A stretch of 16,689 nucleotides of DNA from JANOBJ01 sp031411575 (GTDB lineage Bacteria > Pseudomonadota > Gammaproteobacteria > Burkholderiales > Burkholderiaceae_C), in assembly GCA_031411575.1 (NCBI GenBank), contig JANOBJ010000201.1, positions 1 to 16,689 on the forward strand, written 5' to 3'. Positions 7,259 to 13,547 of this stretch are shown piece by piece (the stretch's first letter is position 1; each line of letters starts with the position of its first letter). A program made the position numbers and the translations under genes. A model generated the notes under the pieces. The model ran no database searches. It worked only from the letters and a program-made list of their open reading frames with translations, and was not told the origin of the DNA.

Positions 7259-7639
7259 ATGACAACCGATTCACTCCCTACCAACCCGCCGTCCCGTCCA
7301 CCGACCGGCCGCGTCGCGCTGCTGGCGGGCGGCGTGGCGGCGCTGCTGGTGTCGTCTTGCTGAGTGGGGCCGCTGGTGCTGATCACACTGGGGTTCTCGG
7401 GCGCCTGGATCGGCAACCTGACGGTACTGGAGCCGTATCGCCCCGCCTTTATTGCGCTGGCGCTGGTGGCGTTACTGCTGGCCTGGCGGCGCATCTGGCG
7501 GCCCGTCGCCACGTGCGCGCCGGGCGAAGTTTGCGCGGTGCCGCGGGTCAGGCGGGCGTACAAGCTGCTGTTTGGCGTGGTGGCCGCGCTGGTGCTGCTG
7601 GCGCTGGGCTTCCCGTATGTCGCGTCGTTCTTCTATTGA
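7259..7639 (+). CDS. merT: Mercuric transport protein MerT with in-frame TGA at the second vicinal Cys (candidate selenoprotein)
   Basis: Inner-membrane Hg2+ importer that takes Hg2+ from MerP. Read from the ATG at 7259 the frame gives 126 residues, matching MerT: helix 1 ends ALLVSSC-TGA-VGPLVLITLGFSGAW, then IGNLTVLEPYRPAF, the cytoplasmic-loop pair Cys86/Cys92 (TCAPGEVC), and helix 3 ending ALGFPYVASFFY. MerT proteins carry SACCLGPLV here; codon 35 (TGA, 7361-7363) replaces the second Cys of the pair that passes Hg2+ inward. TGC to TGA is one base. A hairpin with SECIS-like placement follows. Nothing else in the frame is damaged and merP follows 12 nt later. Likely decoded as selenocysteine; alternatives are a nonsense mutation, a sequencing error, or a 91-residue product from the GTG at 7364, which would lack helix 1 and the thiol pair and has no ribosome binding site. 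Confidence 0.75.
7366..7397 (+). promoter_or_regulatory. Candidate bacterial SECIS hairpin in merT
   Basis: Starting 3 nt after the TGA, G66-C71 pairs with G92-U97 and, after a bulged G72, C73-G78 pairs with C86-G91 (numbers are 73xx). This gives 12 pairs, five or six of them G-U or U-G wobbles, closed by the 7-nt loop CUGAUCA. The apical loop begins 15 nt after the TGA, close to the position of the SelB-binding loop in E. coli fdhF. The loop G is third rather than first or second, so the match to the bSECIS consensus is imperfect. The rare Thr codon ACA in the 3' arm is consistent with RNA constraint. Confidence 0.45.
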
Positions 7640-7651
7640 AAGGGCAAGGCC

Positions 7652-7939
7652 ATGAACCACTTATTGCTCACACTCGCTGTGCTGACCAGTCTGGCCGGCC
7701 CGGCCTGGGCCGCGCCGCGAACGGTCACCCTGTCGGTGCCGGGCATGGACTGCCCGGTGTGCCCGATCACCGTCAAGAAGGCCCTCGCCCGGCTGGCGGG
7801 CGTGGGCCAGGTCGAGGTGAACTACGGCAAGCGCCAGGCCACCGTCACCTTTGACGACGCGAAAGCCGGCGTCGAGGCGCTGACCGCCGCCACGCGTGAC
7901 GCCGGCTACCCGTCCACCGTCGCGGGGGGCGCCCCATGA
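7652..7939 (+). CDS. merP: Periplasmic mercury-binding protein MerP
   Basis: Periplasmic Hg2+ scavenger that hands the ion to MerT. It has 95 residues: a signal peptide (MNHLLLTLAVLTSLAGPAWA, cleavage near residue 20) and a heavy-metal-associated domain. The metal site is GMDCPVCPITV with Cys34 and Cys37 (usual form GMTCxxC), and the domain ends TVTFDDAKAGVEALTAATRDAGYPS as in classic MerP. Both cysteines are encoded by TGC, unlike the TGA in merT. The ATG lies 12 nt after the merT stop, preceded by AAAGGGCAAGG; the stop overlaps the next gene by ATGA, so the three genes form one operon. Confidence 0.96.
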   Translation: MNHLLLTLAVLTSLAGPAWAAPRTVTLSVPGMDCPVCPITVKKALARLAGVGQVEVNYGKRQATVTFDDAKAGVEALTAATRDAGYPSTVAGGAP

Positions 7940-8157
7940 GCGCCCTCGGCCTGGAGTCAACCCTCACCTGCCCGGCGTGCCACCACAGCAAGACCGAGAC
8001 CATGCCCACCGACGCGTGCCAGTGGTTCTACGAATGCGAGAGTTGCCACACCGTGCTGAAACCCAAGCCCGGCGACTGCTGCGTCTACTGCTCCTACGGT
8101 ACGGTGCCGTGCCCGCCCGTGCAGGAGCATGGCAAACAGGGCGGGTGCTGCGGGTGA
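7936..8157 (+). CDS. GDCCVxC-motif small Cys-rich protein of the mer operon
   Basis: Protein of 73 residues with eleven cysteines: CPAC (12-15), CESC (34-37), the family motif GDCCVYCSYGTVPCPP (47-61) and a C-terminal GGCCG. It has no signal peptide. I recall it as the family named GDCCVxC domain-containing (seleno)protein, often found next to merT and with some members carrying Sec in this motif; this copy has Cys codons throughout. It is translationally coupled to merP by ATGA (7936-7939). A thiol-rich Hg2+ acceptor or chaperone role in the cytoplasm is inference; the operon has no merA or merB in the window. Confidence 0.88.
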   Translation: MSALGLESTLTCPACHHSKTETMPTDACQWFYECESCHTVLKPKPGDCCVYCSYGTVPCPPVQEHGKQGGCCG

Positions 8158-8235
8158 TCCCAATCGCGCCATGCCGCACCGCAGGGTCCCGACGCCGTAT
8201 TTCAGGCTAAATTGCCTTGTAGTCGCCGTCAAATC

Positions 8236-8262
8236 GTCATAGTTTGCTATTCATTAAATAGC
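8236..8262 (+). repeat. Dispersed GTCATAGTTTGCTAT element, copy 2, with hairpin
   Basis: GTCATAGTTTGCTAT (8236-8250) is identical to copy 1. It continues into a 6-bp hairpin, GCTATT (8246-8251) / AATAGC (8257-8262), with a 5-nt loop. It lies 78 nt after the last mer gene and might stop transcription weakly, though no T-run follows. Confidence 0.75.
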
Positions 8263-8324
8263 GTTCGAACATCTGCTGGCGGTCGATTCGCCGGTACCCG
8301 TCAGATCGCCGGAGCCTAGTCGGC

Positions 8325-8340
8325 GCGGAATGAATTCCGC
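8325..8340. repeat. Perfect 7-bp dyad
   Basis: GCGGAAT-GA-ATTCCGC, perfect arms with a 2-nt centre. Too tight for a hairpin terminator; it could be a protein-binding site or a repeat remnant. No adjacent start codon links it to a gene. Confidence 0.5.
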
Positions 8341-8474
8341 TGAACCTGCCGTGTGCCATCGCACCGCCGGCGGGCGCAGCCTGAGGGAATGACTCCCAAG
8401 TGAGCCGTTGCTACTGACCCTGTCCCACGATTTCGGACCATTTCGTTACAGAGACGTTCGGCATGATGAACGCC

Positions 8475-8519
8475 CCGTAGAAGCAGGAGCATGCGCGTCT
8501 GGTAGTCAGGAATAGCCAC
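8475..8519 (-). pseudogene. Possible relic of an Mrr-type restriction endonuclease N terminus
   Basis: The minus strand from the GTG at 8519 encodes VAIPDYQTRMLLLLRG, which resembles the first residues of Mrr-family winged-helix domains (AIPDYQTLMLPLLR). The similarity stops after about 16 codons and the rest of the gene is absent, so at most a fragment remains. Matched from memory over a short stretch, hence low confidence. Confidence 0.3.
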
Positions 8520-8530
8520 GCGCAGCGTCC

Positions 8531-10144
8531 CTACGCCAGCACAAACCCCACATACCCGCTCTGTGCCACCGCCGCGCAATGGTCGTCATAGCGCGGGAAG
8601 CCGCCGGTCAGGGGCATGAACATGCGGGGTTTGCCGGGAATGTTGGCGCCCAGGTACCACGAGTTGCAGCTGAGGAAGACGGTTTTCTGCGCTGCTTCGT
8701 TTACGTGTTCCACCCAGGCGGCCTCGGCCGCGTCGGTGGCGTCGATGGTGGCGTGGCCGTGCGCGCGCAGGTGGGTGATGCAGTCGGCGATCCAGTCGAC
8801 GTGGTGTTCGATCGACGTGATGACGCTGGTAAAGGCCGAGGTGCTGCCGGGGCCGGCGATGTTGAACAGGTTGGGGAAGCCAGCCACCATCAGGCCCAGG
8901 TAGTTCAGCGGCCCGGCGCGCCACTTGTCCTGGATGGACAGGCCGCCGCGGCCGCGCAGGTTCAGGCGCATCAGCGTGCCGGTCATGGCGTCAAAGCCGG
9001 TGGCCAGCACCAGCACATCAAAGTCGTGCTGGCGGCCGTGGGTGGTCAGGCCGGTCGGCGTGATGGCGTCAATCGGGTGCTCGGCAACGTCCACCAGCCG
9101 CACGTGGGGGCGGTTGAAGGTCTCGTAGTAGCCGCTGTCCACGCACAGGCGCTTGCAGCCGATGGGCTGCCGGGGCGACAGCAGGCGCGCGGTGGCAGGG
9201 TCGCGCACGGTCTGGCGGATCTTGCCGCGCACAAATTCGGCAGCCAGCGCATTGGCCTGCAGATCGTTCAGCAGGTCGGTGAAGGCACCCAGGAACGCAA
9301 AGCCGCCGACTTGCCAGCGCGCCTCGAACATCGCTTCGCGCTCGGCCGGGCTGGCCGCCAGTGCCGATACCGGGTTGGCTGGCAGCTCGCTGCCAAAGCC
9401 CGGGTGCATGCGGCGGTTGCGTGCGCGAAAGCCCGCGTAGTCGGCCTTGACGCGCGCCTCAAAGGCCGGGTCGAGCGGCGCGTTGTGCGCGGGGATGGCG
9501 TACGTGGCGGTGCGCTGGAACACCGTCAGCGCGGCCGCCTGCTGCGCGATGATCGGAATCACCTGCACGGCGGATGATCCGGTGCCAATAACGCCGACCC
9601 GCTGGCCGGTGAAATCCACCGGCTCGTGCGGCCAGTTCGCGGTGTGCAACACCGGGCCGGCAAAGGTGTCGAGCCCGTTGAAAGCCGGCGTGTTGGGGGC
9701 GGACAGCCCGCCGCTGGCCATCACCAGAAAGCGCGCCGACCAGCGTTCACCGGTGTCGGTGGCGATTTGCCAGCAGGCTGCGGATTCATCGAACACGGCC
9801 TCGGTCAGCCGGGTGTTGAGCCGGATGCCGTCGCGGAGCCCGAACCGGTTGGCGACATGGTTGGCATAGCGCAGCAGCTCGGGCTGGGCGGCGTAGCGTT
9901 CGGTCCAGTGCCACTCTTGCTGCAGCGCCTCGGAGAACCCGAACGAGTACGCCATGCTCTGGATATCGACGCGTGCGCCCGGGTAGCGGTTGTGGTACCA
10001 GGTGCCCCCCACGCTGGGCGCGGATTCGATGACCTGCGCGTCAAGTCCCCTGGCGCGCGCCTGGTAGAGCATGTACAGGCCGGAAAAACCGGCACCGACG
10101 ATCAGCACCTCGCAGGCCGTCGCGGCTTTGGAATGGGTCATCAA
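8531..10144 (-). CDS. Type I Baeyer-Villiger flavin monooxygenase (cyclohexanone monooxygenase-like)
   Basis: FAD- and NADPH-dependent enzyme of 537 residues that would insert oxygen next to a ketone carbonyl. The N-terminal FAD-binding motif is LIVGAGFSGLYML, followed by GGTWYHNRYPGARVDIQSM typical of this group. The Baeyer-Villiger fingerprint FxGxxxHxxxWP is present as FAGPVLHTANWP, just before the NADPH-binding VIGTGSSAVQVIP. Later conserved segments include QPIGCKRLCVDSGYYETFNR and LVLATGFDAMTG. Start ATG ATG at 10144-10139; the second Met is equally possible. It lies 125 bp downstream of cydA on the same strand; functional linkage is not evident. Substrate is unknown. Confidence 0.92.
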   Translation of the reverse strand: MMTHSKAATACEVLIVGAGFSGLYMLYQARARGLDAQVIESAPSVGGTWYHNRYPGARVDIQSMAYSFGFSEALQQEWHWTERYAAQPELLRYANHVANRFGLRDGIRLNTRLTEAVFDESAACWQIATDTGERWSARFLVMASGGLSAPNTPAFNGLDTFAGPVLHTANWPHEPVDFTGQRVGVIGTGSSAVQVIPIIAQQAAALTVFQRTATYAIPAHNAPLDPAFEARVKADYAGFRARNRRMHPGFGSELPANPVSALAASPAEREAMFEARWQVGGFAFLGAFTDLLNDLQANALAAEFVRGKIRQTVRDPATARLLSPRQPIGCKRLCVDSGYYETFNRPHVRLVDVAEHPIDAITPTGLTTHGRQHDFDVLVLATGFDAMTGTLMRLNLRGRGGLSIQDKWRAGPLNYLGLMVAGFPNLFNIAGPGSTSAFTSVITSIEHHVDWIADCITHLRAHGHATIDATDAAEAAWVEHVNEAAQKTVFLSCNSWYLGANIPGKPRMFMPLTGGFPRYDDHCAAVAQSGYVGFVLA

Positions 10145-10269
10145 CAGGCACCTTGTGTGGCCGCAGGGTACGCGGCCCGCTCACGGGCGTCTGTCACCTT
10201 TCTGTCAGGCCTGCCGCGAACCTCGGTCAAGGCGGACCGGAGCTACCGGGTGCGGGCGTCGGCGCCACC

Positions 10270-11823
10270 CTAGCCCGGCGTGGCGGCGCGCGCGAGGCGC
10301 CGGGCCAGTCCCAGCGCGCGGGTCAGCAGCGGGCGGGCGCGACCGGCCCAGTCCGGCCGCACAGGCAGCGGGCGCGGGCCACGTTGCAAGTGGCGCAGGC
10401 TCAGGGCGATGTTCAGCACGAACAGGCCTGAATACACCAGCGACACCGCCAGCAGCTTGAGCCCGGTGTGGCCAGCCACCAGCGCCGTGCCGCTGCGGAA
10501 AGTGGGCAGCACGCCGGTCACGGTCCAGGGCTGGCGGCCCACTTCGCAGACGACCCAGCCGGCTTCGGTCGCCACCCAGGGCAGCGGCAGCGCCAGCAGG
10601 CAGGCCCACAGCAGCAGGCGGCCCTGCGCGCTGCGGGCGTCCGGCCCGCGCCAGACAGCCAGCAGGCTGACCAGCATCAGCGCGCCCCACGCGGCCAGCA
10701 TCACGCGGAAAGCCCAGAAGACGATCGGCACCGAGGGAATGGCGTGCTGCGCCGCCGCCGCGATCTGCGCCTCGCTGACGTTCGTGCCGCTGATGCCAGG
10801 CGGCAGCAGGCCGGCTGCGCCGATGGGTGCGACGGGTTTGCCGCTTTTGAGCGTCTGCGCCTGGGTGGCGGCCAGGTCGCGCCGGATGCTGGCGGCGGTG
10901 TCGGCGATAAGGGTGTCCAGCCCGCGGATCGGCCTGTCGGCATCGCCCGCCACCACGCCCAGCAGGCCGGGGATCACGATCTCGTGGCGGTTACTGCGTG
11001 AGACGGTGTCGGGCACGGCAAAGAGCACAAAGTCGCGCGCGTCGGCCGTCTTCCAGATGGCCTCGATCGCGGCAAATTTGACCGGCTGGTACTGCACCAG
11101 CGTCATGCCGCTCCAGTGGCCGGCCACGCCGGTCATGCCCAGCGCGGCCAGCGTGAAGATGCTGGCCACCCTGAACGAGCCTCGCGCCATCACCGCATGC
11201 CGCCCGCGCAGCAGGTACCAGGCGCTGACGGCCAGCACCAGCATGCCGGCCAGCGTGTACGCCGAAGCCACCTGGTGCAGGATCTTCGGCGCGAGCAGCG
11301 GGTTGCCAAACAGCGCCAGCAGGCCGGGCAACTCGGCGCGACCGTCCAGCATGGTCGTGCCCACGGGGTACTGCATCCACGCGTTCAGCGCCAGGATGGC
11401 GCTGGACTGCAGCACCAGCGCCACTGCCAGCGCACAGCTCACGCCGAAGTGAATGACTGGCGGCAGCCGCCAGCCGAGCGCAAACACCGCCACGATGGCC
11501 AGCAGCACGGGGAACAGCCGGCCCTCGAACTCGAACACGGTGTTGACCACGTCCTGCACCAGCGTGCCGTAGGCCACCCAGTGCGCCTCCAGCTGCCAGC
11601 GCAGCGGATATCCGGTTAGCACGCCACACATGAAGTTGACCACGAAGAACCAGCCCCAAAAGCGTGCGGCCCGGTGCCACATGCTGGCCCCGGTGCGCAG
11701 CGCGATGCCCTCGAACAGGGTCACCAGCGCGGCCAGCCCGATGGTCAGCGGCACGAACAAGAAGTGGTACAGCGCGGTGAACGCGAACAGGATGCGCGAA
11801 AGACTGACGTCGCCAAGTTCCAT
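10270..11823 (-). CDS. cydA: Cytochrome bd-type oxidase subunit I-like protein (no subunit II nearby)
   Basis: Membrane protein of 517 residues homologous to CydA, the haem-carrying quinol-oxidising subunit. The ATG at 11823 has GGGAGG 6 nt upstream; a longer frame to 11874 lacks support. Present: His20 (haem b595 ligand, ALYHFLFVPLT), His in KILHQVASAY and Met in FRVMLAA (haem b558), the Q-loop pair in KFAAIEAIW, EAGW, and GRQPWTVTGVLPT. Odd: the conserved EFQFGTNW is RWQLEAHW, and E. coli Glu107 aligns with Leu108 while Glu99 is kept (Glu100). No cydB follows; 125 bp later comes the monooxygenase. It is therefore a divergent bd-superfamily member, perhaps with altered oxygen-site chemistry or pairing with a distant CydB. 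Confidence 0.85.
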   Translation of the reverse strand: MELGDVSLSRILFAFTALYHFLFVPLTIGLAALVTLFEGIALRTGASMWHRAARFWGWFFVVNFMCGVLTGYPLRWQLEAHWVAYGTLVQDVVNTVFEFEGRLFPVLLAIVAVFALGWRLPPVIHFGVSCALAVALVLQSSAILALNAWMQYPVGTTMLDGRAELPGLLALFGNPLLAPKILHQVASAYTLAGMLVLAVSAWYLLRGRHAVMARGSFRVASIFTLAALGMTGVAGHWSGMTLVQYQPVKFAAIEAIWKTADARDFVLFAVPDTVSRSNRHEIVIPGLLGVVAGDADRPIRGLDTLIADTAASIRRDLAATQAQTLKSGKPVAPIGAAGLLPPGISGTNVSEAQIAAAAQHAIPSVPIVFWAFRVMLAAWGALMLVSLLAVWRGPDARSAQGRLLLWACLLALPLPWVATEAGWVVCEVGRQPWTVTGVLPTFRSGTALVAGHTGLKLLAVSLVYSGLFVLNIALSLRHLQRGPRPLPVRPDWAGRARPLLTRALGLARRLARAATPG

Positions 11824-12129
11824 GATGTCCTCCCTTGGGCACTGCGGGTACTGCGCTGCAGTTGGCCGGTTCAAGCCGGCTCGGTAACAGCCGGCGCAAA
11901 GAATATGCCGTTGAGAAAACTGTAGCGGCGAGGCTCGTCGCCAACAAGTAACTTTTCACGTACGAAAGTGGTACTGCGCACGCGTTTTTGAAAAAAATAC
12001 GCCCGTTGTCCGCATCCAATGGTCATTGATTGCTATTAAAATAATAGCAATCAACAGAGTTGATTCGCCGCTGGTCGCGTGTCAACGTACGCCAGCCCGA
12101 ATGATGGCGGGCGATGATAGGATCGCTGC
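11824..12129. other. Intergenic region between divergent cydA and the His-rich gene
   Basis: No gene in about 300 bp. It contains the cydA ribosome binding site (11829-11834, minus strand), an AT-rich imperfect dyad at 11982-12002 (GCG-T5-G-A7-TACGC), and a 12-bp perfect hairpin that is a dispersed-repeat copy (12026-12054). I found no convincing -35/-10 pair for cydA. The His-rich gene has AGGA at 12119-12122. Confidence 0.6.
12023..12054 (+). repeat. Dispersed element copy 3 with a 12-bp perfect hairpin
   Basis: GTCATTGATTGCTAT (12023-12037) differs from copies 1 and 2 by two bases. It extends to perfect arms TTGATTGCTATT (12026-12037) / AATAGCAATCAA (12043-12054) around AAAAT, followed by CAGAG as in copy 4. 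It lies between divergent genes, so it is not a terminator of either. Confidence 0.85.
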
Positions 12130-12483
12130 GTGAGCCAATCCACCCGCGCACTTTTCCTGATCCTTGCCATGGTCTGGCAGACCTTGGCCGTGCTCGGACC
12201 GTGGGTGATTTCCAGCCGTTCGGCCGAAGTGGAACACATGGCGCTGCATGGCCAGGACGCCAGCCATCACCACCACGATGACCAGGCCTTGCACCTGGAC
12301 GAACAAGAGGCTGGGCCACAACACCTGCACGCGGACAGCGGCTTGAGCGCCAGCGGCCTGATCCCCAGCGCTGCCATCTCTCTGGGTTTTGAAAAATCGC
12401 CTGCGCCGGTTGTCCACACCGATGTTGCCAGGCATCCGCCTTTCATCGAAGGCCTGTTGCGTCCGCCTGCGCCGGCCGCCTGA
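12130..12483 (+). CDS. Small His-rich exported or membrane-anchored protein
   Basis: Protein of 117 residues from a GTG start preceded by AGGA 7 nt upstream; the internal ATG at 12168 lacks comparable support. An N-terminal hydrophobic segment (ALFLILAMVWQTLAVLGPWV) is followed by a histidine-rich stretch (SHHHHDDQALHLDEQ and QHLHADSG) that could bind divalent metal, and a C terminus FIEGLLRPPAPAA seen in small proteins near metal-resistance genes, as I recall. It is the first gene of a same-strand cluster with hupE and the DUF6488-like gene. No domain is firmly recognised; function in periplasmic metal handling is inference. Confidence 0.65.
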   Translation: MSQSTRALFLILAMVWQTLAVLGPWVISSRSAEVEHMALHGQDASHHHHDDQALHLDEQEAGPQHLHADSGLSASGLIPSAAISLGFEKSPAPVVHTDVARHPPFIEGLLRPPAPAA

Positions 12484-12484
12484 C

Positions 12485-12500
12485 GGGGCGGCAACGCCCC
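12485..12500 (+). repeat. GNRA-tetraloop hairpin after the His-rich gene
   Basis: GGGGCG-GCAA-CGCCCC, a perfect 6-bp stem with a GCAA tetraloop, begins 1 nt after the stop codon. No T-run follows, so it is not an intrinsic terminator. It overlaps by two bases the closing stem of the downstream structure, so the two are mutually exclusive at their edge. Confidence 0.7.
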
Positions 12501-12607
12501 GCGTGACCGACCCGGCTGGGTATCCCGGCCGAGCTACCGGAAGACCACACCCGACAAGGCTACCGTCAAGGTTACGGAGCCCGTTGGCGGACACGCTACC
12601 CACGCGG
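12499..12607 (+). ncRNA. Candidate structured leader of hupE (unassigned)
   Basis: A perfect 7-bp closing stem, CCGCGTG (12499-12505) / CACGCGG (12601-12607), encloses two hairpins: 12513-12531 (8-bp stem, TAT triloop) and 12558-12581 (8-bp stem with one bulged A, loop CAAGGTT). The single-stranded segments repeat GCTACC (12533-12538 and 12595-12600). This multi-branched shape in the leader of a metal-related permease gene suggests a riboswitch-like element. It lacks the B12 box and the other riboswitch signatures I know. It ends 107 nt before hupE. Pairing is seen in the sequence; conservation is untested. Confidence 0.4.
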
Positions 12608-12714
12608 CCGTGCATGGCCCAGGGGTCATGCGTATCTGGCTGGCCGGGTGCCCACCTTCCCCATGGCTCGCCTAGCCCGGCGCTCCCTGTTGATCGACAG
12701 CTTCAAATCAACCC

Positions 12715-13509
12715 ATGCAAAGAATCAAATTCCTACTCTTAACCTTGGCCGCTGCAGGCGCCGCCGGCGTGCCGTTGCTCGCCTGGGCTCACGGCATCTC
12801 CGAAGCGGACCGACAGCGCATGCTGGACGGCGGCTACCTGCAGTACATCGGGCTGGGCGCCACCCACATGCTGACCGGCTACGACCACTTGCTGTTCCTG
12901 TTTGGCGTCGTGTTCTTTCTCACGACGTTTCGGGACATCGCCAAGCTCGTGACCGCCTTCACCGTCGGCCACTGCATCACGCTGATCTTCGCGACCTTCT
13001 ACCAGATCACCTGGAACTACTACCTGATTGACGCGATCATTGCCGTGAGCGTGATCTACAAGGGCTTTGACAACAACGGCGGTTTCCAGAAGTACTTCGG
13101 GATGAAGTCGCCGAACCTGCTGGCGGCAGTCTTCGGCTTTGGCTTGTTGCACGGGTTTGGTCTTTCCACCCGGCTGCAGCAGCTGCCGCTGGGCGACGAC
13201 AGCACCGGCATCTTGCTGCGCATCCTGAGTTTCAATGTGGGCGTGGAAGTGGGGCAGATCGCGGCACTGACCGCGATGGTGGGGCTGCTCGCGATGTGGC
13301 GGCACCGCGCGTCGTTCCAGCGATTCAGCTTCGCGGCAAACGTGGCGTTGGTCTATGCCGGCGCGCTGCTGCTGTTGATGCAGCTTCACGGCTACCAGCA
13401 CGACAGCGATCCGGACAGCTTCCGCTTCCCGGCGCAGCAGCATCGCCATGCCCATGAAGACATGGACATCGAGAAGACCACCGACGACAACCGCAACACC
13501 CTCAAATAG
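12715..13509 (+). CDS. hupE: HupE/UreJ family membrane protein
   Basis: Protein of 264 residues with a signal-like N terminus (cleavage near LLAWAHG) and about six hydrophobic helices. Family signatures: LGATHMLTGYDHLLFLFGVVFF, AFTVGHCITLIFATF and FGLLHGFGLSTRL, with conserved His and Asp in membrane segments that may carry metal. HupE/UreJ proteins are implicated in nickel or cobalt uptake; this one fits the HupE/UreJ_2 branch, whose substrate is less certain. The C-terminal tail is His-rich (QQHRHAHEDMD). No ribosome binding site is evident before the ATG. It lies in a same-strand cluster with the upstream His-rich gene and, 38 bp later, the DUF6488-like gene. Confidence 0.85.
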   Translation: MQRIKFLLLTLAAAGAAGVPLLAWAHGISEADRQRMLDGGYLQYIGLGATHMLTGYDHLLFLFGVVFFLTTFRDIAKLVTAFTVGHCITLIFATFYQITWNYYLIDAIIAVSVIYKGFDNNGGFQKYFGMKSPNLLAAVFGFGLLHGFGLSTRLQQLPLGDDSTGILLRILSFNVGVEVGQIAALTAMVGLLAMWRHRASFQRFSFAANVALVYAGALLLLMQLHGYQHDSDPDSFRFPAQQHRHAHEDMDIEKTTDDNRNTLK

Positions 13510-13547
13510 ACCGTTTGATTCAACCCAACCCAAGAAGGAAACCCATC

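Larger units (their letters stand above)
8158..8530. other. Gene-free stretch after the mer module
   Basis: No intact gene in this stretch. It holds the second dispersed-repeat copy with a hairpin (8236-8262), a perfect dyad at 8325-8340, and near 8475-8519 a short minus-strand relic resembling the N terminus of Mrr-type restriction endonucleases. The remainder is not recognisable and has the patchy composition of decayed or recombined sequence. Confidence 0.6.

Noticed and set aside
7364..7639. A separate 91-residue protein starting at GTG 7364 as the real merT product
   Set aside because: It lacks the first membrane helix and the thiol pair, has no ribosome binding site, and the sequence upstream of the TGA is clearly MerT (VALLAGGVAALLVSSC) starting right after the mer promoter.
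12026..12054. FNR-type site (TTGAT...ATCAA) for cydA
   Set aside because: The half-sites are 19 nt apart instead of 4; the arms belong to a longer perfect hairpin that is a member of the dispersed repeat family.
12484..12714. Cobalamin riboswitch upstream of hupE
   Set aside because: No B12 box (GCCACTG) and no conserved core on the plus strand; the GGATACCC-like string is only on the minus strand and without the rest of the aptamer.
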